A DNA stretch of 64,000 nt from Castellaniella sp040276085. Lineage in GTDB: Bacteria > Pseudomonadota > Gammaproteobacteria > Burkholderiales > Burkholderiaceae_B. The notes under the pieces were generated by a model, which saw nothing but the letters and a program-made list of their open reading frames with translations, was not told the DNA's origin and did no database searches. The translations under genes were made by a program, and so were the position numbers. Numbering within the stretch: the stretch's first letter is position 1; each line of letters opens with the position of its first letter. Below, in pieces: positions 40,367 through 49,995 of the stretch. Where the stretch lies: contig NZ_JBELOK010000008.1 of the NCBI RefSeq assembly GCF_040276085.1, positions 62,001 through 126,000 on the forward strand. The letters run 5' to 3'.

Positions 40367-40913
40367 CCGTCGTGTGTCAGGCTCGTCCCTGGCGTCCTTG
40401 CAGCCCGTAGATGCCGCGCCGTTTCATCGGCCGTCTTCCGTCTTGTTGATCTGGGGCTCTTTGGTATTCGTCTGGCTGGCATCCTTGTTGCCCTGGCGCC
40501 TATGGCATCCGGTGCCCGACGTGCTGCTGCTGGTGCTGGTGTTCTGGTGCCTCCACGAGCCGCGCCGGGTGGGCCTGTTTACAGCCTTTTTCCTGGGGCT
40601 GCTGATGGACGTGCATGATTCGGGCCTGCTGGGCCTGCATGCGCTTAATTATGTGTTGTGTGCCTACGGTGTCATACGCCTGCATGGCCGCTTGCGGCAT
40701 TTCACAGCCTGGGAGCACACCCTGCACATCGTCCCGATTTTAGTGGGGGCCGCCCTGGTATCACGGCTGTTGGGCGCCTGGCTGAATGGCGAATGGGTCG
40801 GCTGGGATTGGTTGTGGGCAGCCCTGATCACCGGTGCCTTGTTGCCCCTGGCAGATGTACTGTTGTTGTTGCCGCAGCGTCGTCTGGATGGCGATGACGC
40901 CCGTTCGGCTTGA
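40347..40913 (+). CDS. mreD: rod-shape-determining protein MreD
   Basis: A 188-aa membrane protein with about five helices. It has the MreD hallmark FLGLLMDVHDSGLLGLHALNYVL. The first ~30 residues (DRSDRRVSGSSLASLQPVD) are a hydrophilic extension; a later start is possible. It overlaps mreC by 20 bp and precedes mrdA by 9 bp. Confidence 0.9.
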   Translation: MPPDRSDRRVSGSSLASLQPVDAAPFHRPSSVLLIWGSLVFVWLASLLPWRLWHPVPDVLLLVLVFWCLHEPRRVGLFTAFFLGLLMDVHDSGLLGLHALNYVLCAYGVIRLHGRLRHFTAWEHTLHIVPILVGAALVSRLLGAWLNGEWVGWDWLWAALITGALLPLADVLLLLPQRRLDGDDARSA

Positions 40914-40922
40914 CTTGTGTCC

Positions 40923-42986
40923 ATGTTTGAATTCCACAAAACCAGTCAGCATCAGCGCCAGACCGTGTTGCTGCGTGCCTGGGTGGCGGGGCTGTTTGGC
41001 TTGATCTGCCTGCTGTTGCTGGTGGGCCGCCTATGGTATTTGCAAGTGGTGCGCTACGACAACCTGGCGGCACGCGCCGATCAAAACCGTATCACCATTG
41101 TGCCGATTCCACCCCGGCGCGGTCAGATCACGGATCGGCATGGTGAGGTCATGGCGCACAATTTGCGCGACTACACCCTGCTGGTGACGCGCGCGCAGGT
41201 AAAAGGCAGTGTGGATGATTTGCTCGCCCGGCTGCGCCCGCTGGTGTACATCAGTGACAGCGATCAGCGTAAATTCTTGAGGCTCTACGAACAAAGCGGG
41301 CGCTATGCGCCCGTGTTGCTGCGCAATAACCTCAGTGATCTCGAAGCCTCATGGTTTGCGGTGCATGCCTTCGAGTTCCCCGGAGTGAGCCTGCAGGCCC
41401 GCTGGGTGCGCAATTATCCTTTGCACGAATCCGCCGCTCATGTGTTGGGTTTTGTCGGCCGTATCTCTGAGGCCGACGAACAGCATCTCGAGGAAACCGG
41501 CCAGGAGGGCAATTATCGCGGCACCCTGGTAATGGGCAAAAAGGGGATCGAAAAAACATGGGAAAAAGCCCTTCATGGGCGCACAGGGGTTGAGGAGCTG
41601 GAAGTGACCGCCACCGGACGGCCCGTCCGGGAGCTCAGCCGCACGGATCCGATTCCGGGATCCAACCTGGAGCTGTCCATTGATACGGGGTTGCAAAAAC
41701 TGGCAGAAGCGCAGTTTGATGGCCGGCGAGGTGCGTTGGTGGCCATCCAGCCCCATACCGGCGAGGTGCTGGCGTTTGTGTCCTCACCATCGTTTGATCC
41801 TAATCTGTTTGTAGATGGCATCGATGTTGAAAACTGGCGCAAGCTTAACGAGTCTCCCGACCATCCCCTGATCAACCGGCCGTTGTACGGAACCTATCCG
41901 ATTGGTTCCACCTATAAGCCCTTTGTGGCGCTGGCCGCCCTGCAGATGGGGATTCGCGGGCCCAACCAACTGGTTCCTGACCCAGGATATTTCGAGCTGG
42001 CCGGCCAAAAGTTTCGCAATGCTGGTGGGGCTGCCTATGGCCCCACCAATATGCATCGCGCCCTGGTGGTGTCCTCGGATACCTATTTTTTCTCGCTGGG
42101 CGCAGAGATGGACGTGGATGCCTTGCACGATTTCAGCAAGCAGTTTGGCTTTGGGCAGATCACCGGAATCGATCTGGATGGTGAGCGCCGTGGCGTACTG
42201 CCCTCCAGGGCCTGGAAGCGCCAGGCCTATAAAAAGCAGTCTCAGCAGCACTGGTATCAGGGCGAGACGGTGTCTGTCACGGTGGGGCAGGGATACAACG
42301 CGTTTACCTTGTTGCAGTTGGCCCAGGCCACGTCGGTGCTGGCCAATGACGGCGTCTACATGAAGCCTCATCTGGTGCGACGCATCATCAATCCCCTGAC
42401 CGGGCAGTTTACTTACCCGGTGCCTGCCCCCCAGTACGTCATTTCGCTTAAGCCAGAAAATCTGAAGGTGGTGCGCGATGCCATGGTGGATGTGGTGCGC
42501 AAGGGGACTGCCCGGCGTGCCTTTAGCGGGGCCACGTATCAGGCGGCTGGCAAGACAGGCACAGCGCAGGTGTACAGCCTGCGGGGCGCCAAATACAAGG
42601 CACAATCGGTAGACGAGCGCCTGCGTGACCACGCCTTGTTCATGGCGTATGCCCCTGTCGAAGATCCGCAGATTGCTGTTGCACTGATTGTGGAAAATGG
42701 CGGTTGGGGCGCTTCAGTGGCAGCGCCCATTGCCCGCACCGTGTTTGACTACTGGCTTGACCCGGGCCGGGTCAGCGAGCGTCAGCAGCAGCTGGAAAAA
42801 GAGCATGCTTCACGCAAGGCGATGAATGCAATCGCCGGGCAAGCGCCTGATGCTCCGCCGGGCGGGCAGGCGGCCGGCTTGCCCGATGTGGCCCCAGGCC
42901 CCGAGGACACTGAACCCCCCGAGCCTGCACCCTTGCCGGATGCCGATACGCCGCCCGAAGATGGGGCACAGGAGGACACGCCATGA
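40923..42986 (+). CDS. mrdA: penicillin-binding protein 2 (elongation transpeptidase)
   Basis: 687 aa from ATG 40923; a GTG two codons earlier is also open. One N-terminal membrane helix (LFGLICLLLLVGRLWYLQVV), the PBP dimerisation region, then the transpeptidase domain: SxxK as GSTYK (Ser about residue 329), SxN-type SSDTYFFS, and KTGTAQ. The last ~60 residues are a Pro/Gly/Asp-rich tail (AGQAPDAPPGGQ and on) of low complexity. It cross-links peptidoglycan during elongation and pairs with RodA, whose gene overlaps by 4 bp. Confidence 0.95.
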   Translation: MFEFHKTSQHQRQTVLLRAWVAGLFGLICLLLLVGRLWYLQVVRYDNLAARADQNRITIVPIPPRRGQITDRHGEVMAHNLRDYTLLVTRAQVKGSVDDLLARLRPLVYISDSDQRKFLRLYEQSGRYAPVLLRNNLSDLEASWFAVHAFEFPGVSLQARWVRNYPLHESAAHVLGFVGRISEADEQHLEETGQEGNYRGTLVMGKKGIEKTWEKALHGRTGVEELEVTATGRPVRELSRTDPIPGSNLELSIDTGLQKLAEAQFDGRRGALVAIQPHTGEVLAFVSSPSFDPNLFVDGIDVENWRKLNESPDHPLINRPLYGTYPIGSTYKPFVALAALQMGIRGPNQLVPDPGYFELAGQKFRNAGGAAYGPTNMHRALVVSSDTYFFSLGAEMDVDALHDFSKQFGFGQITGIDLDGERRGVLPSRAWKRQAYKKQSQQHWYQGETVSVTVGQGYNAFTLLQLAQATSVLANDGVYMKPHLVRRIINPLTGQFTYPVPAPQYVISLKPENLKVVRDAMVDVVRKGTARRAFSGATYQAAGKTGTAQVYSLRGAKYKAQSVDERLRDHALFMAYAPVEDPQIAVALIVENGGWGASVAAPIARTVFDYWLDPGRVSERQQQLEKEHASRKAMNAIAGQAPDAPPGGQAAGLPDVAPGPEDTEPPEPAPLPDADTPPEDGAQEDTP

Positions 42987-44137
42987 ACCTCATCATTCAG
43001 GCCATCCGACGGCTTTTCTCGGTGCTCGATTGGCCCTTGCTGATTTTGCTGGTGGTGATGGCTATGGTAGGCATGGCCACCATGCATTCCGCTGTGGGCA
43101 ACACCGACTGGCGGTTTGCCGATCAGTTGCGCAATTTTCTGATCGCTTTTGTGGCCATGTGGGCCGTTGCCCTGGTGCGGCCCACCACCATCATGCGCAC
43201 AGCCCCTTATTTTTATATTTTGGGTGTTTTGTTGCTGGTCGCCGTGATGCTGTTTGGGGTTACCAGCAAAGGGGCCACGCGTTGGCTGGATCTGGGGTTT
43301 GGCCGGATTCAGCCCTCCGAGATGCTGAAAATAGCTGTTCCACTGATGCTGGCCTGGTATTTTCAGCGGCAGTCTGCCAATCGCTTCAGGATCCTGGATT
43401 TTCTTGTGGCAACCGTGCTGTTGCTGGTGCCGGCGGCATTGATCATTGATCAGCCGGATTTGGGCACTGCCCTGCTGGTGCTGGTGTCAGGATTTTGCGT
43501 GATTTATTTTGCGGGCTTTTCGTTCAAGGTCCTGGTGCCGGTGGTGCTGGTACTTGTGTTGGCCTTGGGCACCCTGGTGGTTTACGAAGACCAGATCTGT
43601 CAGCCGGGTGTTGATTGGGTGGTGCTGCACGAATACCAAAAAAGCCGGGTGTGTGTGCTGCTGAATCCGGGCTCCGACCCCCTGGGCAAGGGGTTTCATA
43701 CGATTCAGTCAATGATTGCGGTGGGCTCTGGCGGTGTGTATGGCAAAGGCTATATGCAAGGGACGCAAACCCATCTGGATTTCATCCCCGAGCGCACGAC
43801 CGATTTTATCTTTGCGGTATTTTCTGAAGAATTTGGTTTTTACGGCAGTGTGATGCTGCTGGTGCTGTACGGTTTGATGGTGCTGCGCGGGCTTACCATT
43901 ACGGTGCGGGCACCCACCCAGTTTGGCCGCTTGCTGGCTGGCGCCATGTCGATGATGATGTTTGTGTATGTGTTCGTCAATATCGGGATGGTTACCGGGG
44001 TGTTGCCGGTGGTGGGTGTGCCGCTGCCATTCATGAGCTATGGCGGCACTGCACTCATGACGCTGGGTATTGCCTGCGGTTTGCTGATGAGTATCGGGGC
44101 TCACCAGTTGTCACCATCCGACCGCCGAGTCAGATAG
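42983..44137 (+). CDS. rodA: peptidoglycan glycosyltransferase RodA
   Basis: A 384-aa SEDS-family membrane protein with about ten helices. Signatures: GATRWLDLGFGRIQPSEMLKIAVP, QPDLGTALLVL, FIPERTTDFIFAVFSEEFG and GVPLPFMSYGGTALMTLG. It polymerises lipid II together with PBP2. A slightly long loop with VDWVVLHEYQKSRVCVLLNPGSDP is normal for the family. Last gene of the rod-shape operon. Confidence 0.96.
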   Translation: MNLIIQAIRRLFSVLDWPLLILLVVMAMVGMATMHSAVGNTDWRFADQLRNFLIAFVAMWAVALVRPTTIMRTAPYFYILGVLLLVAVMLFGVTSKGATRWLDLGFGRIQPSEMLKIAVPLMLAWYFQRQSANRFRILDFLVATVLLLVPAALIIDQPDLGTALLVLVSGFCVIYFAGFSFKVLVPVVLVLVLALGTLVVYEDQICQPGVDWVVLHEYQKSRVCVLLNPGSDPLGKGFHTIQSMIAVGSGGVYGKGYMQGTQTHLDFIPERTTDFIFAVFSEEFGFYGSVMLLVLYGLMVLRGLTITVRAPTQFGRLLAGAMSMMMFVYVFVNIGMVTGVLPVVGVPLPFMSYGGTALMTLGIACGLLMSIGAHQLSPSDRRVR

Positions 44138-44171
44138 GGCAGGGATATCCGCCGGCCGGGGCGTTTACCGA

Positions 44172-45314
44172 TCAGTCAGTGCCGGGGTACAGGCCCAGCA
44201 GTAATCGGGAGATAGGCGCAGGCATCCCCAGGCCAGACAACCCGGCAATGGGCACCCAGGCATGTGTGCCGGCCTCCGGCGGGATCAAAACCGGATTTTT
44301 TGATTGTCTGGCAGAGGGTGTCGTGCAGATCTCTGGCCAAGTGGCCGCTGCTTTCACTATTTGCAGGGGCTCGCGCGCAGGCAGCCAAAGCGGCCGGATC
44401 CGCAAACGGAAATGCGTAAAGATGTGTTCAAAGGCAGCCAGATTTTGTCTGTCCTTGGCGGATACTCCCAGGTGTGCAAGCAGGATGTCTGCCTCGCTTG
44501 GGTGCTCGCACACAGGCAGTGCCCAAAGGCTGCCCCATACCCCTCCGGCGGGGCGGCGTTGCAGCCAGAGGTGATTCTCGCACTCAATCACCGGCATCCA
44601 GCATTCGTGGCGCGGCACTTCGCGCCGGTTTCGTGGCCGCGGCAGTGTGTTTTGCAAACCCTGCTTGCGGGCCGTACAGTCCTCTTGCAGTGGGCAACGG
44701 GTGCAGGCAGGCTGGTGGCGGGTGCATACGGTGGCGCCCAGATCCATTTGCCCTTGTGTGTAGGCCCGCATGTCCAGAGACTCAGGTGCCTGATCCAGCC
44801 ATGCCTGGGCATGTGCCCACAGTGTGCGCGTCATGGCAGCCGAGGCAGGGTCGCCCTCCAGGGCCAGATAGCGGATCAACACCCGCCGGACATTGCCATC
44901 CAGGATGGGCTGCCGTTGCCCGTCAGAAAATGCTGCGATGGCCGCGGCCGTTGAGCGACCGATGCCCGGCAGGGTTTCCAGCGTTTGTGCGTCCTTGGGA
45001 AACCGCCCTTGGTGGTGGTCGCGCACTTGCTGGGCGCAGCGGTGCAGATGGCGGGCGCGTGCATAGTAGCCCAGGCCTGCCCAGGCGTGCATCACTGCGT
45101 CAGCCGGGGCATTGGCCAAAGCCAGTACGTCCGGAAACAACTCCAAAAACCGCTGGTAGTAAGGAATGACGGTGCTGGCCTGGGTTTGCTGCAGCATGAT
45201 TTCCGACAGCCAGATCCGGTAGGGATCACGCGTGTCCTGCCAGGGCAGCGTATGACGGCCCTCCTGGATCTGCCAGCCGGCGATCCGTGAGGCGGGATCT
45301 GTGGCCGCCATCAA
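44172..45314 (-). CDS. mutY: A/G-specific adenine glycosylase
   Basis: A 380-aa MutY. The HhH-GPD catalytic part includes LSEIMLQQTQASTVIPYY (catalytic glutamate), TLPGIGRSTAAAIAAF and the catalytic aspartate in ILDGNVRRV. The iron-sulphur loop C-X6-C-X2-C-X5-C is CTRHQPACTRCPLQEDC. A C-terminal NUDIX-like domain (LWLQRRPAGGVWGSLWALP) recognises 8-oxoG. It removes A opposite 8-oxoG. Its start overlaps the ftsX stop by 4 bp. Confidence 0.95.
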   Translation of the reverse strand: MMAATDPASRIAGWQIQEGRHTLPWQDTRDPYRIWLSEIMLQQTQASTVIPYYQRFLELFPDVLALANAPADAVMHAWAGLGYYARARHLHRCAQQVRDHHQGRFPKDAQTLETLPGIGRSTAAAIAAFSDGQRQPILDGNVRRVLIRYLALEGDPASAAMTRTLWAHAQAWLDQAPESLDMRAYTQGQMDLGATVCTRHQPACTRCPLQEDCTARKQGLQNTLPRPRNRREVPRHECWMPVIECENHLWLQRRPAGGVWGSLWALPVCEHPSEADILLAHLGVSAKDRQNLAAFEHIFTHFRLRIRPLWLPAREPLQIVKAAATWPEICTTPSARQSKNPVLIPPEAGTHAWVPIAGLSGLGMPAPISRLLLGLYPGTD

Positions 45315-46219
45315 AACTGCGTGTGACGGGTAACAGACAGGCGTGCAGCCACTGCCCCCAGCAAGATGATCAATGCGCCGGATAGCAGCAAATCAGGCCA
45401 GGCCGGCAAGTGCATCGCCCAGTGGATCCCGTAGCTTCGCGCAAACTGCCCCAGCAACGTGTTCAGGGGCGTGAGTGACAGCCAGGCCAGTAGCAGTGCC
45501 AGCAGACTGGCTGCCAGCCCTGTCAGGGCGCCCAGGTACAAGAACGGGCGGCGTACGAAGGATTCGGTGGCTCCCACCAGCCGGGCTACAGCGATCTCGT
45601 CGCGTTGTGTCAGTGCCTGCAGGCGCACGGTGTTGAATACCGTGGCCAGCACCACCACAATCACGCCGATACCCAGCAGCCCCAGCCCCACTTTGATGAA
45701 AGACAGGAGAGACTCGAGGCGGCGCACCCATTCGCTATCCAGTTGTACGTGATCGACCTCTGGCCATTGGCGCCAGCTGTCGGCCAGCGCCTGTGCCTGC
45801 TGGGCCGGGGTGTCGCTGTCTTTGAGGGTGACGATCAGTGCGTCCGGCAAGGGGTTGCTGCCCAGCGCATCCAGTGCCTGGGCCCATGCCGGGTCTGATC
45901 TCAGTTGTGCCATGGCCTGATCGCGAGGCAGCAGCCGGGTCTTGGCGATTTGTTCACCCGACTGCTTCTGGATCCGTGCAAGCAATTCTTCTTGTTGATT
46001 TGCGCTGGTGTCTGCCGCCAAAAACAGGGTGATCTCGGGCGCAACAGCAAGCTGTCGGGCCAGCGGCTGGCTGGATTGGAGTATCGATGCGCCCAAAATG
46101 GGTACGCTGAGCATCAGCGCGATCACCACGATATTGGCCAGTGATGACAAGGGATGCTGGCGCAGCCGACGCAAGGCCACACGCAGTGCATATTGATGGT
46201 GACGCAACCAGCGGGTCAT
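45311..46219 (-). CDS. ftsX: cell-division ABC-type protein FtsX
   Basis: A 302-aa membrane protein: short cytoplasmic start, first helix near residue 25-45, a large extracytoplasmic domain (TLFLAADTSANQQEEL and on), then three helices. The conserved RDEIAVARLVGATESFVRRPF loop near residues 210-230 faces FtsE. It transmits ATP hydrolysis by FtsE to wall hydrolases at the septum. It overlaps ftsE and mutY by 4 bp each. Confidence 0.93.
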   Translation of the reverse strand: MTRWLRHHQYALRVALRRLRQHPLSSLANIVVIALMLSVPILGASILQSSQPLARQLAVAPEITLFLAADTSANQQEELLARIQKQSGEQIAKTRLLPRDQAMAQLRSDPAWAQALDALGSNPLPDALIVTLKDSDTPAQQAQALADSWRQWPEVDHVQLDSEWVRRLESLLSFIKVGLGLLGIGVIVVVLATVFNTVRLQALTQRDEIAVARLVGATESFVRRPFLYLGALTGLAASLLALLLAWLSLTPLNTLLGQFARSYGIHWAMHLPAWPDLLLSGALIILLGAVAARLSVTRHTQF

Positions 46220-46887
46220 GCCTGTACTCCCGGGATATCGGCAAAATGGCCGGCGTCGATGTGCAGGGTGCGTTGGGCGTAGCGTGCCATCAGTTGGGTA
46301 TCGTGCGAGGCAATCAGGGTGGTGACCCCCACCTGGTTGAAATCCCGAAAGACATCCATGATGTGCCTGGCACTGTCGTGATCCAGGTTGGCGGTGGGTT
46401 CGTCTGCAATCAGGATGGCCGGCCGTCCAACGATGGCGCGCGCGATGGCCAGGCGCTGTTGCTCGCCACCCGAGAGCTCGATTGGTAACATTTTTTCTTT
46501 GCCCCTGAGCCCCACTTTTTCGAGGGCGGCCCGTGCCCGCTTGGCCGCGCTGGCAGGCTCCAGCCCCTGCACTGCCATGGGCAGCAGCACGTTGTCGATG
46601 GCACTGCGGTCAAACAGCAAATGGGCGTCCTGGAGGATCAGCCCAACCGTGCGGCGCAAGTAGGGCAGGCGGCGTGGGGACAGCCGATCAATGCGGTGCT
46701 TGTTGACGGTGACCGCACCGCGACTGGCGGGCTCGAGGCCACCAACCAGTTTGAGCAAGGTGGATTTGCCTGCGCCCGATGGCCCGGAAACAAAAATGAA
46801 TTCGCCGGGCTGAATATGGAAATTGACGTCGGCCAGGATGTTGCGGCCGCGGCCATACGATTTGAATACGTGCTGGAACTCAATCAT
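46216..46887 (-). CDS. ftsE: cell-division ATP-binding protein FtsE
   Basis: A 223-aa ATPase. Walker A GPSGAGKSTLLK, Q-loop LILQDAHLLFD, signature LSGGEQQRLAIARA, Walker B ILIADEPTANLD, and the switch histidine in IASHDTQL. It forms the FtsEX complex and heads ftsE-ftsX-mutY on the minus strand. Confidence 0.95.
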   Translation of the reverse strand: MIEFQHVFKSYGRGRNILADVNFHIQPGEFIFVSGPSGAGKSTLLKLVGGLEPASRGAVTVNKHRIDRLSPRRLPYLRRTVGLILQDAHLLFDRSAIDNVLLPMAVQGLEPASAAKRARAALEKVGLRGKEKMLPIELSGGEQQRLAIARAIVGRPAILIADEPTANLDHDSARHIMDVFRDFNQVGVTTLIASHDTQLMARYAQRTLHIDAGHFADIPGVQA

Positions 46888-47062
46888 GCAATGTGCTTTG
46901 TGGCCTTTGAGACGGTTGCTGTGTTCTGGCTGATTGTATTCGGTCTGCCCCGGGCGGTAGGCCTTTTATAACTGGTAAAAAGAGCGGTTGAAACAACGAC
47001 TTACATTTAATTTGAGGCGTCCTGTTACGCTAAAAAAGTTGATACTAATTCAGGAGGGTTCC

Positions 47063-47716
47063 ATGCTTTTATCCAAACGATGCGTCATGCGGGCAAGCGT
47101 AATCGGCAGCCTGGCCTTGCTGACAGCTTGCGCCAATGTCACACCTCAGGGCCAAAATACGGCTGTGGGTGCGGGCGCCGGTGCTGCTCTTGGGGCGGGC
47201 CTGGGAGCCCTGATAGGCGATAGCAGCCAGGCGGCCATGATTGGTGCCGGGATTGGTTCTGTGGTGGGCGGTGTCGTCGGCTACAACTGGAAAGGTATCA
47301 AGCAGGATGTCGAAAAATCCGGTGCATCCAATCTGGGGGTAGCGGTTATCGAGATGCCTGATGGCACGCTCAAGGTCAATATTCCCAGCAACGTATCCTT
47401 TGATACTGGCAAGGCTCAGCTCAAGCCGGCACTGCTGCCTGTGCTCGATAGCGTGGCACGTGCACTGACGCAACACCCCGAGCTGCGCGCCAAGTCGATC
47501 GGTTACACCGACTCTACCGGTAGCGATTCCATCAATATGCCGCTGTCGCAGCGCCGTGCAGCGGCCGTCACACAGTATCTGTCGGGTCAGGGGGTGGCTG
47601 CAGGCCGCCTGATGGCCGAAGGACGTGGCGCTGCCAACCCGATTGGTGACAATGGCACCGCCGAAGGGCGGGCCCTTAACCGGCGCGTTGAGCTCTTTTT
47701 GTATGCAGTGAAATAA
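47063..47716 (+). CDS. OmpA-family lipoprotein with glycine zipper (YiaD-like)
   Basis: 217 aa from ATG 47063, preceded by a strong AGGAGG. Lipoprotein signal peptide with lipobox LLTAC (Cys23). A glycine-zipper segment GAGAGAALGAGLGALIGDSS, repeated as GAGIGSVVGGVVGYN, is followed by an OmpA C-terminal peptidoglycan-binding domain (NVSFDTGKAQLKP; IGYTDSTGS; LSQRRAAAV; NRRVELFLY). It should tether membrane to peptidoglycan. Single gene with its own terminator. Confidence 0.9.
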   Translation: MLLSKRCVMRASVIGSLALLTACANVTPQGQNTAVGAGAGAALGAGLGALIGDSSQAAMIGAGIGSVVGGVVGYNWKGIKQDVEKSGASNLGVAVIEMPDGTLKVNIPSNVSFDTGKAQLKPALLPVLDSVARALTQHPELRAKSIGYTDSTGSDSINMPLSQRRAAAVTQYLSGQGVAAGRLMAEGRGAANPIGDNGTAEGRALNRRVELFLYAVK

Positions 47717-47733
47717 GCCGCAAGCTGCTTATC

Positions 47734-47776
47734 AGCCCGCACAGGCCCGGCAATGCCAGGACTGTGCGGGCTTTTT
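47734..47776 (+). terminator. terminator of the OmpA-type lipoprotein gene
   Basis: AGCCCGCACAG (47734-47744) pairs with CTGTGCGGGCT (47762-47772), followed by TTTT. Confidence 0.88.
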
Positions 47777-47818
47777 CGTGCGGGCAGGGTGCTGGACGGC
47801 CGGGCACCGTGCCGGGCA

Positions 47819-49732
47819 CTACACCTTCTGGTAGATCTGTGCACCGCCGGCAATAAACTCCGCTGATTTTGCCGCCATGCCCCGAGCCAGTGCCGTCGCT
47901 TCGTCCAGGCCGTTGTCGCGGGCGTAGTCGCGCACATCTTGGGAAATCTTCATGCTGCAGAACTTGGGCCCGCACATCGAGCAAAAGTGAGCCACTTTCA
48001 TGGAGTCCTTGGGCAGGGTTTCATCATGAAACGCACGCGCTGTGTCAGGATCCAGCCCCAGATTGAACTGGTCTTCCCAACGAAACTCGAAGCGCGCCTT
48101 GGATAGTGCGTTATCCCGGATCGCCGCGCCCGGGTGTCCCTTGGCCAGATCGGCGGCATGGGCGGCAATCTTGTACGTGATGATGCCGTCCTTGACGTCT
48201 TTCTTGTTGGGCAAGCCCAGGTGCTCTTTTGGTGTCACATAGCACAGCATGGCCGTGCCATACCAGCCGATAATCGCAGCACCAATGCCGGAGGTGATGT
48301 GGTCGTATCCGGGGGCAATGTCGGTAGTCAGGGGGCCCAGGGTATAAAAGGGTGCTTCGTGGCAATGCTTTAGCTGCAAGTCCATGTTCTCGCGGATGAG
48401 ATGCATGGGCACGTGGCCCGGCCCTTCGATCATCACCTGAACCTCATGCTTCCAGGCCACCTGGGTCAGCTCGCCCAGGGTGCGCAGCTCTGCGAACTGT
48501 GCCTCGTCATTGGCGTCGTACCCCGATCCCGGCCGCAGGCCATCACCCAGCGAGAAGCTGACGTCGTACGCCTTCATGATGTCGCAGATGTCTTCGAAGT
48601 GCTCATACAGAAAGCTTTCGCGATGATGGGCCAGACACCATTTGGCCATGATCGAGCCCCCACGGGAGACAATCCCCGTCATGCGGCTGGCTGTCATGGG
48701 GACGAATGGCAGACACACCCCGGCATGGATGGTGAAGTAATCCACACCTTGCTCAGCCTGCTCGATCAAGGTGTCCCTGAAAATCTCCCAGTTCAGTTCT
48801 TCAGCCACGCCCCCCACTTTTTCCAGTGCCTGATAAATCGGCACTGTGCCAATGGGTACGGGTGAGTTGCGTATGATCCATTCGCGGGTTTCGTGAATAT
48901 GTTTGCCGGTGGACAGATCCATCACCGTGTCGCCACCCCACCGGATTGCCCAGGTCATTTTCTCCACTTCTTCGTGGATGTCCGAGCGGATGGCCGAGTT
49001 GCCGATATTGGCGTTTACCTTCACCAAAAAATTGCGCCCGATGGCCATGGGCTCGATTTCGGGATGGTTGATGTTGGCCGGGATGATCGCCCGCCCGCGG
49101 GCTATTTCCTGGCGCACAAACTCGGAGGTGATGGTCTCCGGGATGCTGGCCGCGAAGGATTGGCCGGCATGTTGCCGTGTCAGTCGCTCGGCCAGGCGCG
49201 CACCATCCGGGCCTGTTTGATGCAGAGTCTCGATGTATTGCTCGCGGCGCAGGTTTTCGCGGATGGCCACGTACTCCATCTCGGGAGTGATGATGCCGCG
49301 GCGCGCGTAATGCATCTGCGTCACGTTGGAGCCTGCATGGGCACGGCGCGGAGCACGTGTGCGTGTAAAACGCAGGTTGTCTGTCTCGGGGTCTGCCTGC
49401 CGGGCGCGCCCGAACTGGCTGCTCAGCCCCGGCAGGGCTTCCGTGTCTCCGCGCTCCAGAATCCATGGCAACCTGGGGGCACTCAGCCCCTTGCGGATGT
49501 CGATGGTTACGGATGGATCGGTGTACGGGCCGCTCGTGTCATATATCGTCAGTGGCGGATTGGGCTCGCCGCCAAACTGCCCTGGGGTGTCATCCTGGCG
49601 GATTTCCCGGAACGGGACACGCAGGTCGGTGCGTGAGCCGGTAACGTAAATTTTTTGTGACGCCGGCAATGGGTGGACAGCAGCTGGGTCGACAGTGGCC
49701 TGTGTGGCCAGAAAAGAGGGATGTGTGTTCAA
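47819..49732 (-). CDS. thiC: phosphomethylpyrimidine synthase
   Basis: 637 aa from a TTG at 49732 (reads NTHPSFLATQATVDP), chosen because GGAG lies 8 nt before it; the frame stays open into the riboswitch. Radical-SAM ThiC motifs: IFRDTLIEQAEQGVDYFTIHAG, EGPGHVPMHLI, and the C-terminal iron-sulphur site C-X2-C-X4-C in CSMCGPKFC. It rearranges AIR to HMP-P, the pyrimidine of thiamine. A TPP riboswitch lies 70-170 bp upstream. Confidence 0.95.
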   Translation of the reverse strand: MNTHPSFLATQATVDPAAVHPLPASQKIYVTGSRTDLRVPFREIRQDDTPGQFGGEPNPPLTIYDTSGPYTDPSVTIDIRKGLSAPRLPWILERGDTEALPGLSSQFGRARQADPETDNLRFTRTRAPRRAHAGSNVTQMHYARRGIITPEMEYVAIRENLRREQYIETLHQTGPDGARLAERLTRQHAGQSFAASIPETITSEFVRQEIARGRAIIPANINHPEIEPMAIGRNFLVKVNANIGNSAIRSDIHEEVEKMTWAIRWGGDTVMDLSTGKHIHETREWIIRNSPVPIGTVPIYQALEKVGGVAEELNWEIFRDTLIEQAEQGVDYFTIHAGVCLPFVPMTASRMTGIVSRGGSIMAKWCLAHHRESFLYEHFEDICDIMKAYDVSFSLGDGLRPGSGYDANDEAQFAELRTLGELTQVAWKHEVQVMIEGPGHVPMHLIRENMDLQLKHCHEAPFYTLGPLTTDIAPGYDHITSGIGAAIIGWYGTAMLCYVTPKEHLGLPNKKDVKDGIITYKIAAHAADLAKGHPGAAIRDNALSKARFEFRWEDQFNLGLDPDTARAFHDETLPKDSMKVAHFCSMCGPKFCSMKISQDVRDYARDNGLDEATALARGMAAKSAEFIAGGAQIYQKV

Positions 49733-49802
49733 GAGGAAGCTCCAGGTTCGAAAGAATTTCGGAAATGGAGCCGAGTCGGGGAGGATTGGACGCAAGATGC
49801 CC

Positions 49803-49905
49803 CTGAGAGACACCCTGCACGCTCCCAGCATCGGCATTATCCGTACTGGTACGAAGGGTGTTTCTCAACCCGCCGGCAATGCCGTCGAGTACCCCCGCGT
49901 GAGGC
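49803..49905 (-). ncRNA. TPP riboswitch
   Basis: On the minus strand the order of conserved TPP elements is: GCGGGGGTAC, then GGGTTGAGAAACACCC, then TCGTACCAGTACGGATAATG, then GGGAGCGTGCAGGG. TTGAGA replaces the common CTGAGA and the GATAATGCCG stretch is intact. It lies ahead of thiC, the classic target. No terminator follows, so control is probably at translation. Confidence 0.85.
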
Positions 49906-49995
49906 CAAGTATACGAGTGCTGATGCGGGTTGGGCAGGGTATTGCTTAAATAATCATTATTTTGTGGCGATCCAGGTGTGCATCAGGGCCAACAC

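Noticed and set aside
44304..45169. Overlapping plus-strand frames of 216 and 231 codons opposite mutY.
   Set aside because: mutY with its iron-sulphur loop is clear on the minus strand; the others are low-complexity shadows.
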